Below, one piece after another: positions 45,667-54,214 of a DNA stretch of 64,000 nucleotides. Below the pieces are notes generated by a model. The model saw nothing but the letters and a program-made list of their open reading frames with translations, did no database searches and was not told the origin of the DNA. Made by a program: the position numbers and the translations under genes. Positions within the stretch are counted from its first letter, which is position 1, and each line of letters begins with the position of its first letter. Source of the DNA: Brachionus rotundiformis (taxonomy: Eukaryota; Rotifera; Eurotatoria; Ploima; Brachionidae); NCBI GenBank assembly GCA_016802295.1, contig JAESIW010000210.1, forward strand, positions 744,001-808,000, read 5' to 3'.

Positions 45667-46845
45667 ATGGGGATAAAATTGCTTAATTATTTTAATAATT
45701 TTAACACTACACAAAAATACAACTTATTTAATATGGTTGTATTTAAAATGTTGTTTTTTAGTAGTATGTTTGCTAGTACTAATCTATTTATTTTATTTTT
45801 AAACAGCACACAGCAACAACATTATATTTCTGTATATTATACCACTATGGCATTTATTGGTATAGGCGCTATTTTTTTAGTTAAAATATTTGATAAATTT
45901 AAATCAAAAAACATTATAAAAATTGGAGTATTATTATATACATTAGGTTTAATACTTAGAGCATACCCCAACAATATTGTTATAATAATTGTTAGTGCTA
46001 TTAGTGCCGCTGTTGGAGCCAATTTAGTGATTTTAGGTAGTAGATTGTGGCTTTTATATTTTAAAGACACCAATGTTAGAGCAAAATCGGTTACTACTTT
46101 AAGTAGTGTAACTAATGTTACTAAAAATATTGTTTTATATATTGTAGGCTTTATAATTATATTTGGATACCAGTGGCCATTATTAATTATAGCAGTATTT
46201 GGTCTGTTAGCTATATTTTTTGTTCCTAACATACAAACTGCAAGCAATAAAAATAAAGCAGTATCTGTAAAAACTCCATTAAAAGTATTATTAATTTTTT
46301 CAATAGTAAATTTTGTGGCAGGCATAATAGGTTTTATTTTAGTTACATTGTTGCCTATATTGTTGCAAAATAAAGGATTAAACGAGAGTAATGCTTTGTT
46401 TTATATTGCTACTTTAGGAATAACTAATGTTATATTTTCGTTGCTTGTTTCTGCAAAAATAAATAATAATAACTTAATTAAGGTATACTATATATATTGT
46501 ATTTTACTAAGTGCTATATTATTTATTGCTGTAAATAATAATTTAATTGGTTATTGGGTAATAGCAATATTTTTTATGTTTCAAGTATTTTTGGGTAGCA
46601 TTGGGCTATCAGTAGATTTAATAGATAACGCAATTGCAGAAAACTATAACCCTACATTATTACTAGCATTAATGCAAAGCACTAACTTAGCTGGTAGTTT
46701 TACTGCTGGTATGGTTAGTGTTTATATTATTAATAATAATTTTAGTATTACATTATTATTAGTTTTATCTAGCTTACTTTTTGTAAGTAATATTAGTATG
46801 GTATGGTTATTTAATTCTAGTAAAGCTTATAGTTTAGCTAATTAA
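45667..46845 (+). CDS. MFS-like multi-pass membrane protein
   Basis: 392 residues with 11-12 hydrophobic helices and an MFS-like cytoplasmic loop after helix 2 (VKIFDKFKSKNIIKIGVLL); a second bundle begins near residue 205 (VLLIFSIVNFVAGIIGF). An internal ATG at residue 23 (MVVFKMLF) is an alternative start. The substrate is unknown. It is the gene of the first repeat-headed cassette, and copy 2 of the repeat begins about 110 bases after its stop. A transporter or exporter role is inference. Confidence 0.72.
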   Translation: MGIKLLNYFNNFNTTQKYNLFNMVVFKMLFFSSMFASTNLFILFLNSTQQQHYISVYYTTMAFIGIGAIFLVKIFDKFKSKNIIKIGVLLYTLGLILRAYPNNIVIIIVSAISAAVGANLVILGSRLWLLYFKDTNVRAKSVTTLSSVTNVTKNIVLYIVGFIIIFGYQWPLLIIAVFGLLAIFFVPNIQTASNKNKAVSVKTPLKVLLIFSIVNFVAGIIGFILVTLLPILLQNKGLNESNALFYIATLGITNVIFSLLVSAKINNNNLIKVYYIYCILLSAILFIAVNNNLIGYWVIAIFFMFQVFLGSIGLSVDLIDNAIAENYNPTLLLALMQSTNLAGSFTAGMVSVYIINNNFSITLLLVLSSLLFVSNISMVWLFNSSKAYSLAN

Positions 46846-46957
46846 ATTAATAAAAACATTTTAATTTATCTATATTTACTAGCTACCAAGATAGTGTGTT
46901 TTAAAAAGTAAATTTGTTACAAAAGTTAGCTTAACTGTGTGCTTTTATACAAAATTA

Positions 46958-47160
46958 AAAGCAACACTACACCACCACACCAACATTGGCGTTAAAAAAA
47001 ACCGAATCTAAACCTAAAAGTTGTAAAACACTACCCAACTTGCTTTGCATAAAAACATATTTATAAATAAAAAATTGCAAATATTTTTGCTTGGTTTTAC
47101 TTGCTTTCTAGGTGTGTTTTGTTTTTGTTTTTGTTTTTGTTTTTGTATATAATATATATT
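46958..47160 (+). repeat. Long direct repeat, copy 2
   Basis: From 46972 to 47160 this copy equals copy 1 base for base apart from one fewer TTTTTG unit. At its left it adds AAAGCAACACTACA, which is shared with copies 3 and 4 but not with copy 1. Such identity over 189 bases in noncoding DNA points to recent duplication or ongoing gene conversion. Confidence 0.95.
47122..47153 (+). promoter_or_regulatory. Hexamer-repeat promoter, (TTTTTG)4 plus TATAAT
   Basis: Four exact TTTTTG units (47122-47145), then TA and TATAAT (47148-47153). The start codon of the next gene is 41 bases beyond the -10, a normal promoter-to-gene distance. As in copy 1, TTGTTT falls 17 bases before the -10. Confidence 0.65.
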
Positions 47161-47194
47161 GCATAAAAAAAGCACTCAACTAAATAAGGCAACC

Positions 47195-47704
47195 ATGGCT
47201 AATATTACAGAAGAAATATTTTATAAAAAAGAATTTAACGACGGTCAAGAAGTTATAGTTACAAGCACTATGATTATAGCTAACACTAAGAAAAACGTAC
47301 CCGAAGGTGGAATACATGATTTACTTAAAACACCCGCAGGGTTATTTAAAAAAACTTACGCTTTAACACAACTAGAATCTGTTTATATAGATAAAGAATC
47401 TAGTGAAACAAGGAATGGTTGGCTTAGAAAATTTAGAATACGCTTGATGGTTACCGTTCTATCAATGTTCTTACTAGTTTTCCTTTTGTCTTTCCACCCA
47501 GGTATTGGTTTAATCGTATGGTTAACATTAGTTATGATAGCAGTTATCTACTCAATATATTACAGATTTTTTATAGCAACAAAAAGATGGGGAGTGTTTG
47601 TATCTGTTTCTGGCAAGAATTTTAGGGTTTACTCTAGCAATAATTATTCTGATATAGAAGAAATTGCTCAAGGTATTAATAATGCTTTGGCTAATAGAGG
47701 GTAA
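47195..47704 (+). CDS. DUF6232-like membrane protein
   Basis: 169 residues from ATG 47195, preceded by AAGG at six bases; a TTG 36 bases upstream would begin inside the repeat and is rejected. The N-terminus reads EVIVTSTMIIANTK and later YALTQLESVYI, then two helices (MVTVLSMFLLVFLLSF; LIVWLTLVMIAVIYSIYY), then WGVFVSVSGKNFRVYSS. A PH-like strand domain wrapped around two helices is the pattern of the DUF6232 family. Function unknown. Second cassette gene. Confidence 0.6.
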   Translation: MANITEEIFYKKEFNDGQEVIVTSTMIIANTKKNVPEGGIHDLLKTPAGLFKKTYALTQLESVYIDKESSETRNGWLRKFRIRLMVTVLSMFLLVFLLSFHPGIGLIVWLTLVMIAVIYSIYYRFFIATKRWGVFVSVSGKNFRVYSSNNYSDIEEIAQGINNALANRG

Positions 47705-47731
47705 AAATGAAACAATTTAAAAACCACATCT

Positions 47732-47924
47732 AAAGCAACACTACACCGCCAAAACACCAACATTGGCGTTAAAAAAACCGAATCTAAACCTAAAAGTTGT
47801 AAAACACTACCCAACTTGTTTTGCATAAAAACATATTTATAAATAAAAAATTACAACCATTTTTGCTTGGTTTTGCTTGTTTTCTAGGTGTGTTTTGTTT
47901 TTGTTTTTGTATACAATATACACT
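47732..47924 (+). repeat. Long direct repeat, copy 3 (diverged)
   Basis: Same order of blocks as copies 1 and 2, starting AAAGCAACACTACACC, but with scattered substitutions (for example GCTTGTTTTCTAGG for ACTTGCTTTCTAGG), one less A in the early A run and only two TTTTTG units. It begins 28 bases after the stop of the preceding gene. Confidence 0.92.
47898..47917 (+). promoter_or_regulatory. Hexamer-repeat promoter, (TTTTTG)2 plus TACAAT
   Basis: Two TTTTTG units (47898-47909) and, at the same offset as in the other copies, TACAAT (47912-47917) in place of TATAAT. With two units the -35 position 17 bases upstream reads TGTGTT, a poorer match, so this copy is predicted to be weaker. Confidence 0.5.
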
Positions 47925-48001
47925 ACATAAAACTTAAAATAAAAAACAGTTAATTTAAGTTGTTGTGCAAACTTATTAACTTTATAAACGGAGACATATT
48001 A

Positions 48002-48229
48002 ATGAAAAATTTATTAAAATTAATAATTATAACTACCGCACTAACACTGCCTACTATTGGTGTAATTAGTGCTAAAACAGATGATTTAGGGCTAAGCAAT
48101 TTAACCGATGAAGAGCTTGCACAGATAGAAGCTTTAATAGAGTTAGAGCTACATACTGAAGGTGCTGTAGCACTACCTGAAGTAAATATGCTTCATCCAC
48201 ATTGCGACGACCCACATCTATGTAGCTAA
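48002..48229 (+). CDS. Small secreted peptide with Cys-containing C-terminus
   Basis: 75 residues from ATG 48002, set by GGAG eight bases upstream. A textbook signal peptide (about residues 1-24, ending VISA) is followed by an acidic helix (LTDEELAQIEALIELELHTE) and a distinct C-terminus with HPHCDDPHLCS, holding the only two cysteines. No family is recognised. The acidic LTDEELAQ segment recalls leader regions of ribosomally made peptides, but here it follows a Sec-type signal, so that similarity may be chance. Third cassette gene; its stop is immediately followed by the next repeat. Confidence 0.7.
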   Translation: MKNLLKLIIITTALTLPTIGVISAKTDDLGLSNLTDEELAQIEALIELELHTEGAVALPEVNMLHPHCDDPHLCS

Positions 48230-48320
48230 AAAGCAACACTACACCAAAAGCAGGTTGTTAAAAACAAACACTTTGGGTTTAAAAAACAGCTTGCTTTTGT
48301 TGTTTGTTTTTTGCTATAAT
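48230..48320 (+). repeat. Diverged fourth copy of the cassette element
   Basis: Starts with the same AAAGCAACACTACACC (48230-48245) right after a stop codon, and ends with a T/G-rich stretch and TATAAT at 48315-48320. The middle differs from the other copies and can pair with itself (CAAAAGCA with TGCTTTTG). TTGCTT lies 18 bases before the -10. The architecture rather than the full sequence is conserved. Confidence 0.6.
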
Positions 48321-48374
48321 TATTTTAACTTAAAACATATACGCAATAATTAATAAATATTAGGAGAAAATAAA

Positions 48375-48713
48375 ATGAAAAAGTTTAATAAAATTGCACT
48401 TATTTCTGCAGGCACTTTTTTGTCATTACCCGCAATATTAATTGCATTAGCTACAATAGTAATTACTTTAATAGTATTGCTTAGCTTTGGTTGGGGTATA
48501 ATAAGCACTGTATCTGCAATATTATTAATGTTGCTGTTTGCACCAGTTATTGTTTTTTTAGTTTTAGGGGCTACCTATTTTGTTGTAATTATTACAGTGC
48601 TGGTTTTTATAATTGCTGGCTTTGGTTTAATTACTAATTCAAATAGCATACATATAAATAGTAAAAACTTAACAATAAATATACCAAAAATACAATATAC
48701 AAATACAGACTAA
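48375..48713 (+). CDS. Small multi-pass membrane protein
   Basis: 112 residues with three hydrophobic segments (FLSLPAILIALATIVITLIVLL; GIISTVSAILLMLLFAPVIVFLVLG; FVVIITVLVFIIAGFGLI as blocks) and a polar C-terminus of about 25 residues. TAGGAGAAAATAAA provides a good ribosome site. No family recognised. It is the fourth cassette gene, next to the secreted peptide gene, so immunity or export roles are conceivable but unsupported. Confidence 0.65.
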   Translation: MKKFNKIALISAGTFLSLPAILIALATIVITLIVLLSFGWGIISTVSAILLMLLFAPVIVFLVLGATYFVVIITVLVFIIAGFGLITNSNSIHINSKNLTINIPKIQYTNTD

Positions 48714-48744
48714 ATTTATACCACAAATAATATAATAACTATAT

Positions 48745-49257
48745 TTACAAGCTAAACTTAACTGCAAAATTGGCTTGCATAATGGTGTTAGAGTCTTCTT
48801 TTATTGAATAATTAGGGTCTATTATATTAGTAGCTTTTATTAAGCCCAATATATCTTGAAAACCAAAATAAGCACCTGCACTACCACCAAAAGATATATA
48901 CTGATTAATTTCGTAAGCAGTATATACGCCTGCCCCAAATAAACCGCCTTGGTTACCTGCAAATGTACCAATTTTTTTATTTTTTTCATCGTTAAACGAA
49001 TACGAAATATTAATTAAAGGCAAAATCGTAATTTTTTCTGCAAAAATATTGTCTTCAAACTGGCGGTAAGCGTTGCCATTTTTACCAGAAAACAAATTAT
49101 ATTTACTAAATAATACCGTTGCTCCTAATACTGCATCTAACCTTTTTCCGGTATAAGAAACCGCAAAGTTGTTAATAAATGTAGATGTGTTGTATAGCAA
49201 CCCATTGTTAGCAAAAAAGTTTAAAGAATCTATAAGTTTAGTATTGTTATTGCCCAC
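48745..49257 (-). pseudogene. 5'-truncated outer-membrane beta-barrel gene
   Basis: The frame encodes about 170 residues of strand-like sequence (FAVSYTGKRLDAVLGATVLF; GLFGAGVYTAYEINQYISFG) ending NFAVKFSL. There is no ATG, no ribosome site and no signal peptide; the first possible start is GTG at 49257, and plausible barrel sequence (LNTSVYIFSV) continues upstream of it until a stop at about 49290. The 5' part therefore appears to be missing. The break lies within 50 bases of the last gene of the biosynthetic cluster. A short functional protein from GTG cannot be excluded. Confidence 0.55.
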
Positions 49258-49299
49258 AGAAAAGATGTATACCGAGGTATTTAACCCTTAAAATAATTT

Positions 49300-49770
49300 T
49301 TATTGTACATATAAAGTGATATTTAGCGGATTGCTAGAGTTTTCGTCTAAAGTTGTTTTTATTGTATCAAATTTTGGATCTCCCTTTAAGTATTTACTAA
49401 AAATTACTGGTTCTTGTGGAATGCCCATAGCATTATAGTCTAGCTTGTTATTTAAGTTTTCGTCTATATATCCAAATACTGCAATCTCTTTATCTGTAAT
49501 GCTTATATTGTTAAATGTAAATTCATAATTAGTGTTTGTGTTTTCTATTTTTTTAGCTACACTAGCAAAACAGCTTGCTTTTGTGGGTTTATTTTGTAGT
49601 GCTAAATTAAATCCTGCTTTGTTGCAAGCCTGTAAATATATTACTCCTTGTTGATCTTGCTCTATATCAGTTATAGTTACATTTATAGTAATATTGTTTG
49701 CTAAAATATAGGTGGAGTTTACTATTAGTATAGCTAAAAATGAAATAACTTTGATTATCTTTTTACACAT
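49300..49770 (-). CDS. DUF2141 family secreted protein
   Basis: 156 residues with a signal peptide (FLAILIVNSTYILA) and the DUF2141 body: a strand-rich fold with IAVFGYIDENLNNKLDYN and AMGIPQEPVIFSK, close to the family consensus of DeN-NgklD followed by GiP-E. Periplasmic or outer-membrane-associated, function unknown. AAGAGGT precedes the ATG. It is the last intact gene of the long minus-strand operon and paralogous to the gene before it. Confidence 0.82.
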   Translation of the reverse strand: MCKKIIKVISFLAILIVNSTYILANNITINVTITDIEQDQQGVIYLQACNKAGFNLALQNKPTKASCFASVAKKIENTNTNYEFTFNNISITDKEIAVFGYIDENLNNKLDYNAMGIPQEPVIFSKYLKGDPKFDTIKTTLDENSSNPLNITLYVQ

Positions 49771-49780
49771 ATCTACCTCT

Positions 49781-50218
49781 TTATTGATTTATTAATATAA
49801 CTTTTGTTGTACTACCACTAACATATGTTTTAATACTATTAAATTTGGGGGCCCCTTTAAAAAAGAAAGGCGTTACTTTTGTAGTATATAAAACATTCTC
49901 GGTGGGAATACCAAATATTGTTGTATTTAATTTATTATCTAAATTTTCATCTACATAGCCAAATATTGCCCACTCTCCCTCTGGAATATTATATAATGTA
50001 AAATTAAAATTAGAAGTATTTGCCAATATTAGGGTACTTTGGTTAACATAGCATTCTTGTCCTGTGTTGTTGCTATTGATAAATTCCTTGGAACAAACTG
50101 TAATATTTAAAATTACTGGCTTTTTAAAATTTAATTTTACAATTTCTACATTTAGTGTTGTTGCGTTAATAGTACAGGTAATTAGTATTGTTGTAAAGAT
50201 ATAAAAATATTTAATCAT
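49781..50218 (-). CDS. DUF2141 family secreted protein (paralogue)
   Basis: 145 residues from ATG 50218, chosen because AGAGGAA lies five bases upstream and a signal peptide starts there; a start 30 bases earlier would overlap the MipA stop. WAIFGYVDENLDNKLN and FGIPTENVLY repeat the motif of its neighbour. Cysteines in TVCSKEF and QECYV could form a disulfide. Function unknown. Confidence 0.82.
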   Translation of the reverse strand: MIKYFYIFTTILITCTINATTLNVEIVKLNFKKPVILNITVCSKEFINSNNTGQECYVNQSTLILANTSNFNFTLYNIPEGEWAIFGYVDENLDNKLNTTIFGIPTENVLYTTKVTPFFFKGAPKFNSIKTYVSGSTTKVILINQ

Positions 50219-50228
50219 GTATTCCTCT

Positions 50229-51026
50229 TTAGTAAAATTTATATACAAAACTAAGCATATAAAAACATTGGTTACGATCTTCTATTATTGGTGATTTAGT
50301 GATGTTACCTGTAAGTTTGCTATATTTGGCGCCAACAATACTGGCAAAATTATTAGTTATATCGTAATATAAATAGGCTTCTGTATAAATCGATAGGCTA
50401 TTAAAGTAGTTGTTTTTGGCATAATAAGTGTTTTTAAAATAGTTATTATTCATTAATTCTTTGTTGGATATACCAAAGTAATTATTAATGTAACCCTTGT
50501 TTGCCATGGTATAACCAATCGATGCCTCTAAGAATAAACTATTCAGTAATCTATTATACGTTGTTAGGGCGGCAATATATTTTTGCGAATTAAGATTAAT
50601 TACACCCTGTTCTATTCTTAACATTAATTCAAAAGATTTAAAAAGGTGTGTGCTATTTTGTATTACAATAGGTAAATCAAACTTTACTTTATGAATTCCA
50701 TATAAAACCTCCTTTTCTGTCATATCTTTAGTTCTTGGTATATAATAATATATCCCTACATATGTTGTATTATGCTTATTGTGATGAACTCTTTTTAATA
50801 TTCCTAAATCACCCCTAATTTTAAAAGACTCATTCTCTAAATCTATATACGGTATTGGTAAAATAAACGGATATAAATCTTTTGCCCCTAAATAACTGTT
50901 TTCTTTATTTAAAGATAAGCCAGACGTAAAATGTTTTCTATATAGCTCATAATTATTATTTGTTTTAGATAATATACTAGAACTTAGCAACATGTATAAC
51001 GCTATAACGATTAAGATGTATTTCAT
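50229..51026 (-). CDS. MipA/OmpV family outer-membrane protein
   Basis: 265 residues with a signal peptide and a barrel-like sequence. The ending IVGAKYSKLTGNITKSPIIED...MLSFVYKFY matches the MipA/OmpV closing region (y-kL-gda--SPiv, then a final strand with terminal aromatic). Members are outer-membrane barrels; E. coli MipA is a scaffold for murein enzymes, others affect antibiotic entry. AAGGATAAT precedes the ATG. In this operon it may form part of the export path. Confidence 0.72.
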   Translation of the reverse strand: MKYILIVIALYMLLSSSILSKTNNNYELYRKHFTSGLSLNKENSYLGAKDLYPFILPIPYIDLENESFKIRGDLGILKRVHHNKHNTTYVGIYYYIPRTKDMTEKEVLYGIHKVKFDLPIVIQNSTHLFKSFELMLRIEQGVINLNSQKYIAALTTYNRLLNSLFLEASIGYTMANKGYINNYFGISNKELMNNNYFKNTYYAKNNYFNSLSIYTEAYLYYDITNNFASIVGAKYSKLTGNITKSPIIEDRNQCFYMLSFVYKFY

Positions 51027-51035
51027 ATTATCCTT

Positions 51036-52229
51036 TTAAAAAAAATATTTTAATGCTAAATTGGTGTTCATTTTGTTGGGGGAAAAATTATATTCGCTCA
51101 TGCTGTCTGCAACAAAGTAATTAATTGTGCTTGCAATATTAAAATTATTTAAAAAACTATAATCTAATCCAGCAAATACTATTATTCCTTTGTTTTTATT
51201 TAAATCATCTATGTTTGTTATAGCTCCAGTTTCAATGGATACTGTATTTATTTTTTGTTGTAAACGCAATGCAAAATAATTTTGTAAAAAATATGGTAAG
51301 TGATTGTTATATACATTATTTAAATTCATGGCAATATTATGATCAATTTCTTTATATTTATATGCTGTGTTATTTGAATAATACTCTAATATTAAATTAG
51401 TGGTACTAAATAATGTGTAATTAATACCAATTACATTTCTATAATATAGTTTTTTAGTGTTGCGTATAGTAGAATTATTGGACATTGTGGTTTCATTATA
51501 CACTACCATATTATCTAATACTGTTTTGTTAATACCAAAACCAACCGTATTATTGTTTTTAGTAAAGCCTTGTAAGTATATAAGGCTAAAATCTGCATTA
51601 ATTCTTTCATTAAACCCAGATATTTTAAGCAATAAATATTGATTATTAGGCGTATTATTTAAATCTTTTTTATCATTAATAGTGTAATTATTGTATTTAA
51701 TATTGGGGATATAAACTATATGATAATTGGTATTATTATAGTTAACATGTGCCCCCAAAGTATCTTGACCTTGATATTCTGCTTGTTTGTCTGCAAATGG
51801 TAAAAAACTATCTTGGCTTCTTGTTAATACATTTAGTGGATTAAAAAAATAAGCATATTGTGTAGTAATTTTTTGTCTACCTGCTGTAAAATATAAATTA
51901 GAATTTAGGTTATTTCTAATATAAAATTCATCAAGAAAAAAATCAATACGATTGTTACTTGAATTATTTTGTGTATATAATTGATTGTTATATGCTCTAA
52001 CATTTGTTTCTCCCTCGGCATAATTATTAAATAATAGATAGTTACCATTTATTAAGCCAAAAGAATAAATATTGGTATTATGGGGTAATTTATATAGTTT
52101 AAACGGGTTTTGATAGTTTATTGTGTTATGATAGCTTCTTAACATTACATAGCTATTGTGGTTGTATGTAATGGCATATATATAAGATATATTACATAAG
52201 AAAATAATTATAATTACTATATGTTTCAT
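51036..52229 (-). CDS. Outer-membrane beta-barrel, export-module partner
   Basis: 397 residues with a signal peptide (VIIIIFLCNISYIYA). DEFYIRNNLNSNLYFTAGRQ and YFFNPLNVL resemble the family of barrels (DUF1302-like) that accompany LolA-like carriers and FtsX permeases, where a lGkQ-x-WG-x-NP-d-l pattern is common. It ends MNTNLALKYFF, a good terminal strand. The protein is very rich in Asn and Tyr. It follows the LolA-like gene by four bases. I infer an outer-membrane acceptor or pore for the product made by this cluster. Confidence 0.62.
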   Translation of the reverse strand: MKHIVIIIIFLCNISYIYAITYNHNSYVMLRSYHNTINYQNPFKLYKLPHNTNIYSFGLINGNYLLFNNYAEGETNVRAYNNQLYTQNNSSNNRIDFFLDEFYIRNNLNSNLYFTAGRQKITTQYAYFFNPLNVLTRSQDSFLPFADKQAEYQGQDTLGAHVNYNNTNYHIVYIPNIKYNNYTINDKKDLNNTPNNQYLLLKISGFNERINADFSLIYLQGFTKNNNTVGFGINKTVLDNMVVYNETTMSNNSTIRNTKKLYYRNVIGINYTLFSTTNLILEYYSNNTAYKYKEIDHNIAMNLNNVYNNHLPYFLQNYFALRLQQKINTVSIETGAITNIDDLNKNKGIIVFAGLDYSFLNNFNIASTINYFVADSMSEYNFSPNKMNTNLALKYFF

Positions 52230-52233
52230 TTAA

Positions 52234-52989
52234 TTAATACAATACCTGTAAGCGTTTTATATTGGATAAATCAAAAGAACTGTTGGGTATATTTTTAAGT
52301 TCTATGGATTTAAATATTAGTGTGGTTTTTAATTCTTCATTAATAGCATCTGTAATTATAATAGTATCTTTGTATTTATTATGTTCAAAATCTACCAAAT
52401 TATCGTATATTACAGTTTTAAGTAACTTGCCAGATAAAGTATATAATTTAGCATTTAAAGGATAAAAATCACCTGTAATAGACAAAGTTACTTTGCTATA
52501 ACTAACACTATTGTCTTTAGCCTGTAGCTCTAAAATATATTGATTATTTTGTTTATTCACAGAGACAACATTATAATTATTATGGTAACTAAAGCTTGCG
52601 ATATCGGCCACAGAGGCTTGCCCAATTAGCTTTTGCTGTGGAGATATTTTAATAGGATTACTGGTATTAGGAACAGAAATATAAATACTATCGTTTGTAT
52701 TTAAAATAGTTTGACCCTTCATGTTGCTTGGTGCCGAATATATGGCAAAAGTTTTTTGTAAAGAAGGATAAACTCCAACATTTAAAGAAAATTTATTTTC
52801 TTTTTTGCCATTAAAGTCTATAACCTCAATAGTCGCCAAAAATTTTTCTTGTGGTGTTCTTTTAATATCCACATATCTTAAAATATCATTTTTATTTGAC
52901 ATTGTTTCTATTTTTATATTGTCTATATTATTTGCAAAAGAAATTACATAAACAAACATAAAAATTAATACGGTATATATTTTAGTCAT
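52234..52989 (-). CDS. LolA-like outer-membrane lipoprotein-sorting protein
   Basis: 251 residues with a signal peptide. The segment APSNMKGQTILNTNDSIYIS, VPNTSNPIKISPQQKLIGQA and SVADIASF matches the lipoprotein-sorting family (COG2834-type), whose core reads GT-x-fL-x-W-x-YlP, then qrm-gqas-aD. The protein should shuttle a lipid-like ligand across the periplasm. It overlaps the permease gene by eight bases, so the two are coupled. Similar carriers appear in aryl-polyene and related polyketide clusters. Confidence 0.78.
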   Translation of the reverse strand: MTKIYTVLIFMFVYVISFANNIDNIKIETMSNKNDILRYVDIKRTPQEKFLATIEVIDFNGKKENKFSLNVGVYPSLQKTFAIYSAPSNMKGQTILNTNDSIYISVPNTSNPIKISPQQKLIGQASVADIASFSYHNNYNVVSVNKQNNQYILELQAKDNSVSYSKVTLSITGDFYPLNAKLYTLSGKLLKTVIYDNLVDFEHNKYKDTIIITDAINEELKTTLIFKSIELKNIPNSSFDLSNIKRLQVLY

Positions 52990-54214
52990 TATTAATAGCC
53001 TTTATAATATTTTTATTAAATGCAACATAACTTGGGTAAATAGCGCTAATACAAGATATTACAACACTTAGTATAATAGTGCGTAAGATAATATATGGTA
53101 CTATGGATATTTCTGCAATATATCCAACATTTTGCCCAGGGGGTGGTGCAATATATATGCCGCCAAAACTATTTACACCAAAGGCAACTATAATTGCCAA
53201 TATGGTAGCTAATATACTACCTAAAATACCAAATACAATGCTTTCTGTAAAAAAGATCATAAAAATATCTTTTTTAGAAAAACCTATTGCTCTTAATGTA
53301 CCTATTTCGCTTGTACGTTCAAAAATAGAAATTGAGATTGCACTATAAATACTAAAAAAGATAATTATAAAAATAGTAAAGCTAAATACATTAAAAAATC
53401 CGGTATAAATATTGTGTACCCCTTTATAAAATTCTGCTAAATCTAACCAAGTGGCGTATTCATAGGCATCACCATGTTGTTTTAGTATGTTGTTAATTTG
53501 TTTTTCTGCTTTAAGCACATTATTTGTATCATTTAATAATACTATTAAACTTGCTATACTGTCTGTATTTAAAGCTTGTTGTACAAATTTAAGAGGTATT
53601 TTTACAAATACCTTATCATACTCTTTTGCACCAGTTTGGGCGATACCAACAACCTCTATATCTATTGCATTAATGGCTCCATCTATTGTATTGGTTAAAA
53701 TTGTTAAAACATCACCAACTTCTAAATCTAGCGCTTTTGCTAGTTCTACACCCACTACTGCTTGTGGTTTATTGTCATCATAAATATTTATACCATCAAC
53801 AATCACTTCAAAAGAACTCAATAACTCTTCTTTTTTTGCATTTACGCCTACAAAGCTTGCGGTAAAACTGCGATTGCCTTTTGTTATAAGTCCATTAAAG
53901 TATAATCTTTGCGTTATTAAAGCAACATCGTCAACATCTTTTAATTGATTTTCTAAACTAGATGAATCTTGTATTAAATACTCATATGGGTCTTTTAAAA
54001 CATTTTCTCTATAATCTTTTGCATATATTTGAAAATGACCTAATTGAGTTCTAATTGTGGTTTCTCGTAACCCCTCAAAGGTAAACTCCATAAACCCACC
54101 AATAACAATGAGTGCTGCCCCGCCTAAAGCCATTGTTAGTAGTGTCATAATGCTTCTTTTTGCATTACCAATAATATTTAACCAAGCTAGCTTAATAGTT
54201 TTACTAATAATCAT
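52982..54214 (-). CDS. FtsX-like ABC transporter permease (LolC/MacB type)
   Basis: 410 residues: one N-terminal helix (about 18-40), a periplasmic MacB-type core domain of about 220 residues, and three C-terminal helices. The FtsX motif SEIGTLRAIGFSKKDIFMIF sits in the loop after the second helix. This is the LolC/E or MacB permease plan, used to extract lipids or lipoproteins rather than to transport through a pore. ATG directly follows the ATPase stop. Confidence 0.88.
   Translation of the reverse strand: MIISKTIKLAWLNIIGNAKRSIMTLLTMALGGAALIVIGGFMEFTFEGLRETTIRTQLGHFQIYAKDYRENVLKDPYEYLIQDSSSLENQLKDVDDVALITQRLYFNGLITKGNRSFTASFVGVNAKKEELLSSFEVIVDGINIYDDNKPQAVVGVELAKALDLEVGDVLTILTNTIDGAINAIDIEVVGIAQTGAKEYDKVFVKIPLKFVQQALNTDSIASLIVLLNDTNNVLKAEKQINNILKQHGDAYEYATWLDLAEFYKGVHNIYTGFFNVFSFTIFIIIFFSIYSAISISIFERTSEIGTLRAIGFSKKDIFMIFFTESIVFGILGSILATILAIIVAFGVNSFGGIYIAPPPGQNVGYIAEISIVPYIILRTIILSVVISCISAIYPSYVAFNKNIIKAINND

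Noticed and set aside
45428..45676. An 82-codon frame whose hexamer tract encodes Leu-Phe repeats and which overlaps the MFS-like start
   Set aside because: It begins with TTG inside the conserved repeat, has no ribosome site, and the tract is better explained as promoter DNA because the same sequence precedes three different genes.
45299..48320. CRISPR array or insertion sequence as explanation for the repeats
   Set aside because: Repeat units are about 190 bases with gene-sized spacing, there are no short regularly spaced repeats, no cas genes, no transposase and no clear terminal inverted repeats.
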